A stretch of 64,000 bases of DNA from Zunongwangia sp. ESRF-bin46 (lineage in GTDB: Bacteria > Bacteroidota > Bacteroidia > Flavobacteriales > Flavobacteriaceae). A model generated the notes under the pieces. That model saw only the letters and a list, made by a program, of their open reading frames with translations, did no database searches and had not been told where the DNA came from. The stretch is from positions 1-64,000 of the forward strand of contig NTLF01000005.1 of NCBI GenBank assembly GCA_002631855.1, read 5' to 3'. Both the position numbers and the translations under genes were made by a program. The first letter of the stretch is position 1. Each line of letters starts with the position of its first letter. Positions 19,786-27,844 of this stretch are shown piece by piece.

Positions 19786-19977
19786 AACAATTATTTTTGT
19801 GCGAAGATATATATTTTACAAGGAGTATATTTTTTCAGAAACATAAAATTATCTTTATTTTTTTACATTTTCTGAAACATTTCCGGAAGAAGTATTTAAA
19901 AAGAATTTACTAAAACAGATAGAAGATATTTTATATTTCCTTAATTTTAAGGTAAGTATAATTGAAATTAATTAAGT

Positions 19978-20427
19978 ATGAATACCTCGCAACGACTGGA
20001 AAATGCACTTGCAAAGCTATATACGGCTTTTCATGATGGTTCATTAAATCCTGAATGTTGTATAAGTTGCGCTGTAGGAAACATTTGTGATAATACAGAC
20101 ACTTGGAAGCATTTTAGTGACTTTCATGGATCGGTACAGCTAAATTATGTGGGTTTGGTACACCAACGCTTAGGTCGTTCGGTAAATGGCTACACACCCC
20201 AAGAGTTAATAGAAGTAGAAGCTGCTTTTTTAAAAGGGTGTGGTTTTTCTGTTCCGTTACGTCAAAATAGTGAAAAACCTAAGAATCCTACTTCTAAAGA
20301 AACCCTTTTTAAAGGTCTTTGCGCCGTTGTTGAATATTTATGTATGCTCGATGGAATTGAAAACGTGATGGATTACACTCAAGTTTTTAAGGCTGAATTT
20401 GAACCAGAAATAGAAGTTAAAATATAG
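19978..20427 (+). CDS. Conserved flavobacterial protein, cysteine-containing
   Basis: 149 residues, soluble, of unknown function. The opening MNTSQRLENALAKLYTAFH and the cysteine motif ECCISCAVGNICDN (about residues 26-39) are conserved in flavobacterial homologues, some of which are labelled subunit F of the Na+-translocating NADH-quinone reductase. Nothing here supports that label: there is no ferredoxin or FAD/NAD domain and the length is about a third. The clustered cysteines could bind a metal. Stands alone. Confidence 0.6.
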   Translation: MNTSQRLENALAKLYTAFHDGSLNPECCISCAVGNICDNTDTWKHFSDFHGSVQLNYVGLVHQRLGRSVNGYTPQELIEVEAAFLKGCGFSVPLRQNSEKPKNPTSKETLFKGLCAVVEYLCMLDGIENVMDYTQVFKAEFEPEIEVKI

Positions 20428-20515
20428 GTAATTTGTCGATTTTGGATTAATAGGGCTATTTATAAAAACCCCATGTATTGATAAAGTAATTTTAAAACCA
20501 AAAATTAATTTAATT

Positions 20516-20551
20516 TTTGGTTTTTTTCAATGGTTATTGTTTCTATATTTG
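20516..20551 (+). promoter_or_regulatory. Likely promoter of tRNA-Met
   Basis: TATATTTG at 20544-20551 matches the -7 box TAnnTTTG, 15 bp before the tRNA. TTTG at 20516 could be the -33 box but the 24-base spacer is longer than usual. Confidence 0.5.
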
Positions 20552-20565
20552 CACTCGCAAAATAC

Positions 20566-20639
20566 GGCGAGGTAGCTCAGGTGGTTAGAGCGTCGGATTC
20601 ATAACCCGGAGGTCAGGGGTTCAAGTCCCCTTCTCGCTA
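20566..20639 (+). tRNA. tRNA-Met (CAT anticodon)
   Basis: 74 bases fold as a standard cloverleaf: 7-bp acceptor stem including G-U pairs, D stem GCTC/GAGC, anticodon loop TTCATAA, T loop TTCAAGT and discriminator A. CCA is not encoded. The first acceptor pair is G-U and the anticodon stem lacks three G-C pairs, so it is not the initiator. An Ile-lysidine (CAT) identity cannot be excluded, but the acceptor stem agrees better with elongator Met. Confidence 0.9.
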
Positions 20640-20646
20640 CAAAACA

Positions 20647-20681
20647 AAAAGCGGTCAGTTTTTTTCTGACCGCTTTTTTTG
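20647..20681 (+). terminator. Terminator after tRNA-Met
   Basis: Perfect hairpin AAAGCGGTCAG / CTGACCGCTTT with a T-rich loop and a following T run. The 235 bases after it, to 20917, contain no recognisable gene. Confidence 0.85.
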
Positions 20682-20917
20682 TTTCTTATACTTGTTTTAA
20701 GTTGTATGCATTTTCCTCTTTTAATTTAATAAGATAAACTTCTATTTAAAGGCGTAGCAACTTAAATGTTTTAATGGTTTGATTATCAATTTGTAATTAG
20801 ATTTTCAATAAGTGTTTATTAATTATTTTTAATAAATTTTAAAAAGAAAAAAATCACCCCCTTTCTTTCCAATATTAGAATTAATCTATTATATTGGGCT
20901 CTAACTAACAAAAAACT

Positions 20918-21304
20918 ATGGACGATAAGATAAAATACGAGATGGAATTTCCTATACAGGTTTCACCATCTCTACTGTACCAATATATTTCTACTCCTTC
21001 AGGAATGAGTGAGTGGTATGCCGATAACGTAAATTCCCGTGGCGAATTTTTCACCTTTATTTGGGAAGGAAGTGAAGAAAAGGCCAAACTGCTTGGAAAG
21101 AAAAGTGGGGAACGTATAAAGTTCCGTTGGGTAGACGATGAGGATACCGATTACTATTTTGAACTTCGTATCCAGGTAGATGAAATAACCAAAGACGTTT
21201 CCTTGATGATTACAGATTATGCCGAAGAAGATGAAGTTGATGAAGGGAAAATGTTATGGGATAATATGGTTTCAGATTTAAAACAGATATTAGGTTCTAA
21301 GTAA
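20918..21304 (+). CDS. START-like/SRPBCC domain protein
   Basis: 128 residues covering a small helix-grip fold: EMEFPIQVSPSLLYQYISTPSGMSEWYADNV is the usual SRPBCC opening, followed by FTFIWEGSEEKAKL and KFRWVD strands, and a C-terminal helix MLWDNMVSDLKQIL. It has no signal peptide, so it is cytoplasmic. Similar very acidic single-domain proteins are widespread in Bacteroidota; ligand unknown. Confidence 0.72.
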   Translation: MDDKIKYEMEFPIQVSPSLLYQYISTPSGMSEWYADNVNSRGEFFTFIWEGSEEKAKLLGKKSGERIKFRWVDDEDTDYYFELRIQVDEITKDVSLMITDYAEEDEVDEGKMLWDNMVSDLKQILGSK

Positions 21305-21376
21305 CAGTTCCGCTTAATTTATAATATCTTTGCGCCGCACTATTTTGAAAACCTCAGAATAAAAGCGGCTTTTTTT

Positions 21377-22219
21377 ATGATCAATTTTAACGGAACACTA
21401 CAAGAAACTAATACCACTATCTTACCAGATAACCGCGGGCTCAATTATGGCGACGCCGTGTTTGAAACGCTTCGGGTTTCTGGGGGTAAAATTTACTTTT
21501 GGGAAGATCATTATTTTCGGCTCATGGCTTCTATGCGTATTTTGCGTATGGAAATACCTATGAGCTTTACGCCAGAATATCTCGAGGAACAGGTTATAAA
21601 GACGATAACATCTTCAGAAAATAAAAATGGTGCCTTTCGGGCGAAAATTTTAGTCTGGCGTAAAACAGGAGGGAAGTATTCCCCAACGACTAATGATGTT
21701 GAGTTTTTAATTACTTCAGAAAAGTTAGCAGAACCATTTTATACTCTGAACGATTCTTTTTATGAAATTGAATTGTTTAAAGACCACTATATAAATTCTG
21801 GATTGCTTTCCACTTTAAAAACAAATAATAAAGTGCTGAATGTTTTAGGGAGCGTCTATGCTCAAGAAAACGATTATGCCAATTGTTTGTTACTGAATGA
21901 AAAAAAACAAGTAGTCGAGGCTTTAAACGGAAATATTTTTTTAGTAAAAGGGTACAAAATAAAAACGCCACCAATTACAGACGGTTGTTTAAATGGTGTT
22001 CTTAGAAAACAGATTATCAAAATTTTAGGCCAGATGCCCGATTATGTTTTAGAAGAGGAATCTGTTTCCCCTTTTGAACTTCAAAAAGCTGACGAAATTT
22101 TTATAACCAATGTTATTGTGGGAATACAGCCAGTATCAAAATACCGTAAAAAAGAGTATGACCGTGAAGTGGCTAAAGAATTGTTGGCAAAACTGAATGT
22201 AAAAGCCCGCTTGGGTTAA
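21377..22219 (+). CDS. PLP-dependent aminotransferase class IV
   Basis: 280 residues with the fold-type IV PLP enzyme pattern: NRGLNYGDAVFETLRV near the start, the LKTNNKVLNVLGSVYAQ segment carrying the Schiff-base lysine (about residue 155), the EALNGNIFLVKG segment and the ITDGCLNGVLR motif. The family includes aminodeoxychorismate lyase and branched-chain or D-amino-acid transaminases; the sequence does not settle which. A good -7 box (TATCTTTG, 21325-21332) lies about 45 bp upstream. Stop overlaps the convergent YqgE gene by 4 bp. Confidence 0.8.
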   Translation: MINFNGTLQETNTTILPDNRGLNYGDAVFETLRVSGGKIYFWEDHYFRLMASMRILRMEIPMSFTPEYLEEQVIKTITSSENKNGAFRAKILVWRKTGGKYSPTTNDVEFLITSEKLAEPFYTLNDSFYEIELFKDHYINSGLLSTLKTNNKVLNVLGSVYAQENDYANCLLLNEKKQVVEALNGNIFLVKGYKIKTPPITDGCLNGVLRKQIIKILGQMPDYVLEEESVSPFELQKADEIFITNVIVGIQPVSKYRKKEYDREVAKELLAKLNVKARLG

Positions 22220-22776
22220 TTATAAGTAGGGTTTTCTGGTGAGTTAGACCAAATAAGGTAATCGCCACCAAACTCAATCATTTTTTCTTTCCAGAAATTA
22301 GCGTAGGGTTTTCCTATTATCTCGTTTTTGTAATCATTGGGAGCAACAACCCAACTATTTAGTTGCAGTTCTTGGTCAAGCTGAGTACTTTCCCAACCAG
22401 AATAACCTAGGAAGAACCGTATTTGTGATTCATCTATTTTATTTTGAAGCAACAACTCCATCACTGAATTAAAATCCCCGCCCCAATATATACCGCTGGA
22501 TATTTCAATACTTTCCGGAATTAAATCTGGTATTCTATGGATGAAGTATAGGTTATCCTGCTCAACAGGTCCGCCATTATAAACTGGAAGTGTTGAATCT
22601 ATTTCAGAAATAAAGTCCTTTAAAGTATATTCGAGAGGTTTATTCAATATAAAACCAACAGACCCTTCTTCGTTATGTTCAGCTAACAAAACGACAGACC
22701 TGTTAAAAGAAACATCACCAATAATAGAAGGTTCAGCTACTAATAACAATCCTTTGGCTGGTTTATGAGTAGTCAT
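22216..22776 (-). CDS. YqgE/AlgH family protein
   Basis: 186 residues. Characteristic YqgE stretches: KGLLLVAEPSIIGDVSFNRSVVLLAEHNEEGSVGFILNKPL (the family opening), VYNGGPVEQDNLYFIHR, GIYWGGDFN and RFFLGYSGWESTQLDQEL. The fold is known but the function is not; it is sometimes named a transcriptional regulator without good evidence. It has no signal peptide. Monocistronic, upstream of HU in the same direction but with a terminator between. Confidence 0.88.
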   Translation of the reverse strand: MTTHKPAKGLLLVAEPSIIGDVSFNRSVVLLAEHNEEGSVGFILNKPLEYTLKDFISEIDSTLPVYNGGPVEQDNLYFIHRIPDLIPESIEISSGIYWGGDFNSVMELLLQNKIDESQIRFFLGYSGWESTQLDQELQLNSWVVAPNDYKNEIIGKPYANFWKEKMIEFGGDYLIWSNSPENPTYN

Positions 22777-22861
22777 GCGGTTAGTTTTGCAAACTAAATC
22801 TAAACATTAATTTTTGAATATCCAACACTTAAGGGCGATTGTTGTGTAAAATAGGGTCATA

Positions 22862-22888
22862 AAAAAACCCCGCCAATAGGCAGGGTAT
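22862..22888 (-). terminator. Terminator of the HU gene
   Basis: Read on the minus strand: CCCTGCC, loop TATT, GGCGGGG, then seven T. It lies 25-50 bp beyond the HU stop codon. Confidence 0.85.
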
Positions 22889-22911
22889 GTTTTAAGTAGG
22901 CAATTTCTTGC

Positions 22912-23184
22912 TTAGTTTACAGCACTCTGTAAATCTGATCCTGCTTTAAACTTAACAACGTTTTTAGCAGCGATTTTAATTGTTTTACCTGTTTGTGGGT
23001 TTCTACCTTCACGGGCAGCTCTTCTAGATACTGACCAAGAACCGAATCCTACTAAAGATACTCTGTTTCCTTTTTTAAGCGCTCCCTCTACGTTTTCAAG
23101 GAAAGACTCTAATGCTTTTTTAGCAGCTGCTTTTGTAATTCCGGCATCTTCTGCCATTGCGTCGATTAAATCTGATTTGTTCAT
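22912..23184 (-). CDS. HU-family DNA-binding protein
   Basis: 90 residues with the complete HU/IHF fold: MNKSDLIDAMAEDAGITKAAAKKALESF helices, the VSLVGFGSWSV turn, the flexible arm RREGRNPQTGKTIKI (here R-R-A-A-R-E-G-R-N-P-Q-T-G-K) and a KFKAGSDL terminus. It is a dimeric nucleoid protein that bends DNA. Transcribed alone between its own promoter and terminator. Confidence 0.95.
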   Translation of the reverse strand: MNKSDLIDAMAEDAGITKAAAKKALESFLENVEGALKKGNRVSLVGFGSWSVSRRAAREGRNPQTGKTIKIAAKNVVKFKAGSDLQSAVN

Positions 23185-23235
23185 AGTTTAAATTTTAAAA
23201 TTAGATTGTTGGTTAAACTTTATTTAATTGCTCTA

Positions 23236-23265
23236 CAAATTTAAACGGATTATCGGTTCATGCAA
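23236..23265 (-). promoter_or_regulatory. Promoter of the HU gene
   Basis: On the minus strand TTG (23265-23263), exactly 19 bases, then TAAATTTG (23243-23236): a textbook Bacteroidota promoter. The leader would be about 45 bases. Confidence 0.72.
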
Positions 23266-23369
23266 GGAATAGCGCACTAAATCGGGGTATTTGTTAATAA
23301 CTTTGGGTGTTTGTTAACAACCAAAGGTGGTTTTTTGTAGATTTTAACAAAATCAGTAATGACAAGGGG

Positions 23370-24317
23370 TTACACAAGTTTAGCATCTTTCGCAAAAGAA
23401 AAACCATTTAAAAGCGAAGCAATATCCATTTTCCGTTTTCCAGGCAGTTGCAATACCTTAATATATATATACCCGTTTTTTGTAGCTACTTTCATACTTT
23501 TTTTATCTGTAGTTACAGTTCCAGGTTTTTCTGAATGTGCAATCACTTCTTTGGTTGCTGAATATATTTTTACCTTTAATGTTTCACTTTCATTTTCAAG
23601 TTTGCTCCAAGCAACTGGGTAGGGGGAAAGCCCTCTAATAAAGGCATCGATAGCTTCAACAGTGTCATTCCAATTTATCCGTGTGTTTTCTGAACTGAGC
23701 TTAGGGGCATCTTTTACCGTTACCTCTTGAATTTGAGGAATAGGCTCAGCATTGGCTGTTTCAATTTCAGTAACTGTTTTTACTACCAACTCGCTACCTA
23801 CATCCATTAATTTATCGTGTAAAGAGCCAGCTGTATCTTGTTCTGTAATCGCAACTTCTTCTTTTAAAATAATCGCTCCGGTATCAATTTTTTCATCTAT
23901 AAAAAAGGTAGTAACTCCAGTTTTCTCTTCTTGATTTATAATTGCCCAATTTATAGGTGCTGCACCGCGATATTGGGGAAGGAGGGAAGCGTGTAAATTA
24001 AATGTACCATATTCGGGTAAAGACCAAATTACTTTGGGCAACATACGAAAAGCAACAACAATTTGTAAGTTGGCTTTTAGCTCTTTTAATTCAGTTAAAA
24101 AAGCATCATTCTTTAAATTAGTAGGTTGTAAAACGGGAAGATTTTTTGAGACAGCAAATTCTTTAACAGCAGATGGTCTTAACTTTCTTCCTCTACCGGC
24201 TGGTCTATCTGGAGCTGTTATAACCCCAGCAATGTTTTTTTTCTCTTCTAGTAGTTTTTTTAAAATCCCAACAGCAAAATCGGGCGTGCCCATAAAAACA
24301 ATCCGTAAATCTCTCAT
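23370..24317 (-). CDS. fmt: Methionyl-tRNA formyltransferase
   Basis: 315 residues. The formyltransferase N-domain has IVFMGTPDFAV, the basic loop APDRPAGRGRKL, LHASLLPQYRGAAPINWAI (catalytic Asn/His region) and ETGVTTFFIDEKIDTGAII; the C-domain (about 205-315) binds the tRNA acceptor. It formylates initiator Met-tRNA using 10-formyl-tetrahydrofolate. Its start overlaps the recQ stop by 4 bp, so both are in one transcript with the P-loop gene upstream. Confidence 0.95.
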   Translation of the reverse strand: MRDLRIVFMGTPDFAVGILKKLLEEKKNIAGVITAPDRPAGRGRKLRPSAVKEFAVSKNLPVLQPTNLKNDAFLTELKELKANLQIVVAFRMLPKVIWSLPEYGTFNLHASLLPQYRGAAPINWAIINQEEKTGVTTFFIDEKIDTGAIILKEEVAITEQDTAGSLHDKLMDVGSELVVKTVTEIETANAEPIPQIQEVTVKDAPKLSSENTRINWNDTVEAIDAFIRGLSPYPVAWSKLENESETLKVKIYSATKEVIAHSEKPGTVTTDKKSMKVATKNGYIYIKVLQLPGKRKMDIASLLNGFSFAKDAKLV

Positions 24318-26215
24318 GAATGTATATAATATTGGTTTTTTGTATTTAGCTTTATCTTTCCATTATCCAGCAACAAGCGCAATACGTGAACAATTTTTTC
24401 TTTTGTAAAAGTACTTTTTTCTGAAAGCTCTCGAGCATCCATTTCACTTTCTTCTAACAGTTGTAATATTTTTTCTGAAATGTGCTTCAATTCATTTTTG
24501 CTAGCTGTATTTTTTTGAGTAGCACACACAGAGCAAATTCCACAAGATTGTGCCTCTTCATCACCAAAATACCTAGCTAATTGTACACTTCGGCAAACTT
24601 TATTGTTTTCAGTATAACTTAATACTGAAGCTACTTGTCTCTTCTTTCTTTCGTTAAGATTCTCTACTTCTTTAGCAATGACGTTAATGGTTTTATCATC
24701 TTCCCGAGGCTTTAAAAAAGTAATGGTGGCATCGGTAATTTTCAACAATAAATCAATCACTTCATCACGTTCCATTTTTTGTAATGCTGAAATAATAGTA
24801 GTAACCGATTGCCCGGTTTTTTTTGAAATAACATCTAAATTGATTCCTGTGGGCATTTCAAAAACACCACCATATAATCTGAGAATCGTTTTTCCTATAA
24901 CAGAAACAGTAACATCACTTGAAAAATAGTCCAATACTTTTTCTGAAGGCCATAAAAACTGAACAGTAGATTTACGACCAAACTCTTTTGATAACTGTAT
25001 AACGGCCAACCTATCTAAGGAATTCAATGCATTGTAGGTGAGGAGGGTGTTTAAGCTGTAAGCTTCGCAAAACTCAGTAAAACTAAAACTGAATTGTTCA
25101 AACTCACCTTCTCCATATGATATTTGAAAGTAGTTGTTCAGTTTTCGGTAGATATTTTTTAGGTTTTTAGGCGTAGGCAAGGCTCCTACAAATTGCTTTT
25201 TTACCAAAGTTTTATCGTATTCATTGTATAATAAAACTGCTTGTGCATAATTGCCATCACGACCTGCACGACCAGCTTCTTGAAAGTAACTTTCCAAACT
25301 TTCAGGTAGTTGAATGTGAATGACAAACCGAACGTTGGGGTGGTCAATGCCCATTCCAAAAGCGTTAGTGGCAACCATTGTAGGAATGCTTCCCGCTTGC
25401 CATTGTGCTAAACGGTCGTCTTTTTCTTTTTTTGAAATTCCCCCGTGGTAAAAAGTACTAGTAAAACCCAAGTGGTTAAGATGGTTACTAGTTTCAACAG
25501 CGCTTTTACGACTTCTCACATATATAATGGCAGATCCTGTATTGTTTTTTAAAAGCTGCTCTATGTGGTATAATTTATCATCAACTTGACGTACTTGATA
25601 TGCCAAATTAGGGCGAACAAACGAATTTTTAAAAACCGCTGGCAGTTCTAAGTTTAATTCCTTGATTGTATCTTCTAGCACTTCGGGTGTAGCTGTGGCA
25701 GTCAATGCAATGATGGGAGCTAAAGGCCTGAGTTCCCTTAAAACCGGAATGTTTTTATAAGCTGGCCGAAAATCGTTGCCCCATTGCGAAATACAATGCG
25801 CTTCATCCACGGCTATTAAACTTACATTTAATTGTCTAATCGTGTTTTGAACTAATTCTTGCTGTAACCTTTCTGGTGATAAGTAAAGAAACTTATAGTT
25901 TCCGTAGAGAATATTATCCATGCTGGTTTGCAAGTCTGAAAAAGAAATCCCTCCAGAAATATGCATGGCTTTAATGCCACGCTCTTTTAAAGCATTTACT
26001 TGATCTGCCATTAAAGCGATTAATGGCGAAATAACAATACATGTACCCTCTTTTAGCAATCCTGGAATTTGAAAACACATCGACTTTCCCCCACCAGTAG
26101 GTAGCAGAGCAACGGTGTCTTTATCGTTTAATACCGAAGTGATAATATCTTCCTGCATCGGTTTAAACGAAGAAAAACCCCAGTAGTTTTCAAGGATTTG
26201 AAGTGGTGTTTTCAA
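24314..26215 (-). CDS. recQ: ATP-dependent DNA helicase RecQ
   Basis: 633 residues: SF2 helicase core with Walker A LLPTGGGKSMCFQIP (about 36-50), DEAHCISQWGNDFRPAY (DEAH and aromatic-rich loop, about 137-153) and ESYFQEAGRAGRDG (motif VI). A RecQ zinc site with cysteines in VCRSVQLARYFGD...CGICSVC lies near 525-560, then a winged-helix end. No separate HRDC domain is seen, so this is the shorter RecQ type. It unwinds forked DNA in recombination and repair. Five bases upstream lies the end of a P-loop gene, forming an operon with fmt. Confidence 0.93.
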   Translation of the reverse strand: MKTPLQILENYWGFSSFKPMQEDIITSVLNDKDTVALLPTGGGKSMCFQIPGLLKEGTCIVISPLIALMADQVNALKERGIKAMHISGGISFSDLQTSMDNILYGNYKFLYLSPERLQQELVQNTIRQLNVSLIAVDEAHCISQWGNDFRPAYKNIPVLRELRPLAPIIALTATATPEVLEDTIKELNLELPAVFKNSFVRPNLAYQVRQVDDKLYHIEQLLKNNTGSAIIYVRSRKSAVETSNHLNHLGFTSTFYHGGISKKEKDDRLAQWQAGSIPTMVATNAFGMGIDHPNVRFVIHIQLPESLESYFQEAGRAGRDGNYAQAVLLYNEYDKTLVKKQFVGALPTPKNLKNIYRKLNNYFQISYGEGEFEQFSFSFTEFCEAYSLNTLLTYNALNSLDRLAVIQLSKEFGRKSTVQFLWPSEKVLDYFSSDVTVSVIGKTILRLYGGVFEMPTGINLDVISKKTGQSVTTIISALQKMERDEVIDLLLKITDATITFLKPREDDKTINVIAKEVENLNERKKRQVASVLSYTENNKVCRSVQLARYFGDEEAQSCGICSVCATQKNTASKNELKHISEKILQLLEESEMDARELSEKSTFTKEKIVHVLRLLLDNGKIKLNTKNQYYIHS

Positions 26216-26220
26216 ATAAA

Positions 26221-26757
26221 TTATTTCAAGTTTTCAAGTATATATGCAATTCGTTCTTCAACAGAACCTATTGGAACCAATTGTACTTTATATCCATAGT
26301 TTTTGTAGCTTTTGAAAAGTGCGTCATGAATTTTTTCAGCTTCTTCAAAACTTTCATACCGTTCATTGTCTTGTTTGTATATTTTTTTCCAAGGCGGTAA
26401 TAAAAAAACAGCATCGTATTGGTTCTCTATACAACTATTGGTGAAAGTTTCAGAATATGTTGTTTTAAAATAATCCATATACGCTGTTACATCTGGCAAT
26501 CCACGGTCGTAAAACAGATACTCTTGTTGGTGTTCTTTAGCTTCTTTAAATTGCCGTAAACGGCCATCCAACAGTCGTTTGCTAAATAATATTGGGTCTG
26601 TTAAAAACAGTTGTTCTATCCCTTCTTTTTGGGCTTTTTTAATTACTTGTCGGGATACCTCATGTAAGCAGGTGTACCCCTTTTTTTCAAGGTCGTTTAT
26701 CAAGGTCGTTTTCCCAGTTCCTGGCCCCCCGGTAATAACGATTCGTTTTGTTTTCAA
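26221..26757 (-). CDS. P-loop ATP/GTP-binding protein (AAA_28-like)
   Basis: 178 residues. Walker A IVITGGPGTGKTTLINDL at the N-terminus, then LFYDRGLPDVTAYMDYF, which resembles the nucleobase/substrate-binding step of the AAA_28 (NadR kinase-like) family, and a basic lid near DNERYESFEEAEKIHDAL. Probably a small-molecule kinase or a regulatory ATPase. First gene of a recQ-fmt operon. Substrate unknown. Confidence 0.75.
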   Translation of the reverse strand: MKTKRIVITGGPGTGKTTLINDLEKKGYTCLHEVSRQVIKKAQKEGIEQLFLTDPILFSKRLLDGRLRQFKEAKEHQQEYLFYDRGLPDVTAYMDYFKTTYSETFTNSCIENQYDAVFLLPPWKKIYKQDNERYESFEEAEKIHDALFKSYKNYGYKVQLVPIGSVEERIAYILENLK

Positions 26758-26840
26758 GCGGTATAATTTTTGTACAAAATAAGCAAATATTTATTGATAT
26801 TGAAAAGTGTATCTTTGTGTAAAAGAAATAGAAAAAATTA

Positions 26841-27131
26841 ATGAAAAACGATAAAAAAACAACTGATTTCTATAACCGTTTACGTGAGCAGTTAACAGAA
26901 GACACCTCTTGGCCTTCGGAATATTTATACAAATTTATTGTCCCTTCAAGTTCAGAAAAAATTGCTGAAATTGAAGCTGTTTTCAATGGCACCGATGCTG
27001 TAATAAACACCCGTGATTCTTCAAAGGGAACTTATACAAGTGTGTCAATTAAAGTAACTATGGATTCCCCCGATGCCGTAATAGAGAAATATTTACAAGT
27101 TTCTGAAGTGGAAGGTGTCATTTCGCTATAA
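26841..27131 (+). CDS. DUF493 family protein
   Basis: 96 residues with the ferredoxin-like DUF493 (YbeD) pattern: EYLYKFIVPSSSEKIAEIEAVF, then TSVSIKVTMDSPDAVIEKYLQVSEVEGVISL. The fold resembles the regulatory ACT-like module of YbeD; the role is unproven. A -7 box TATCTTTG (26810-26817) lies 24 bp upstream, so the leader is short. First gene of the DUF493-DUF4290-murA group. Confidence 0.82.
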   Translation: MKNDKKTTDFYNRLREQLTEDTSWPSEYLYKFIVPSSSEKIAEIEAVFNGTDAVINTRDSSKGTYTSVSIKVTMDSPDAVIEKYLQVSEVEGVISL

Positions 27132-27189
27132 TTTTAGTATTTTGCAATCATAATTACTTCAAGAAGAATACTTCCTTAAATTTTTAATT

Positions 27190-27825
27190 TTGTTAGATAA
27201 TATAGAATACAATACAGAACGCTCGCATTTAATTATACCTGAATACGGACGCCATATGCAAAAGATGGTTGAACACGCCGTCTCAATAGAAGACCGTGAA
27301 GAGCGTAATAAAGTTGCAAAAAGCATTATCGCTGTTATGGGTAACTTAAACCCGCATTTACGCGATGTGCCCGATTTTCAACATAAACTTTGGGATCAAT
27401 TGATTATTATGTCCGATTTTAAATTGGACGTTGACTCACCGTTTCCAAAACCCTCCCGTGAAGAACTATCAGAACCGCCACAACCGCTTCCATATCCTCA
27501 AAACCATCCAAAATACAGGTTTTATGGAAATAACATAAAGCGTATGATCGATGTGGCCAATAGCTGGGAAGAAGGCGATAAAAAAGAAGGATTGATTCTT
27601 AACATTGCCAACCATATGAAAAAATGCTTCCTTAACTGGAACAAAGATACTGTTGATGATGAAGTAATTTTTAACCACCTTTTTGAACTTTCTGGTGGAA
27701 AAATAAACCTTAAAAATAGTGATGAGGATCTTTCAGAAGCGAAAAACCTCTTGAAGAACAAGAAAAGGTATAACAGCAGTAATAAAAAATCACACAAAAA
27801 CAGCCGTGGTAGAAAGCGGTACTAA
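27190..27825 (+). CDS. DUF4290 family protein
   Basis: 211 residues, starting with TTG 27190 because no ATG precedes the conserved opening IEYNTERSHLIIPEYGRHMQKMV. The DUF4290 core (about 1-175) is helical and soluble; the last 35 residues are Lys/Arg/Ser/Asn rich and probably disordered, which suggests nucleic-acid contact. DUF4290 genes commonly precede murA in Bacteroidota. Function unknown. 19 bp upstream of murA. Confidence 0.85.
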   Translation: MLDNIEYNTERSHLIIPEYGRHMQKMVEHAVSIEDREERNKVAKSIIAVMGNLNPHLRDVPDFQHKLWDQLIIMSDFKLDVDSPFPKPSREELSEPPQPLPYPQNHPKYRFYGNNIKRMIDVANSWEEGDKKEGLILNIANHMKKCFLNWNKDTVDDEVIFNHLFELSGGKINLKNSDEDLSEAKNLLKNKKRYNSSNKKSHKNSRGRKRY

Positions 27826-27844
27826 CCTCTATTAATCAGTATTA

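Noticed and set aside
19978-20427. Naming this gene as Na+-NQR subunit F
   Set aside because: It lacks ferredoxin, FAD and NAD domains and is far too short; the name is a database carry-over.
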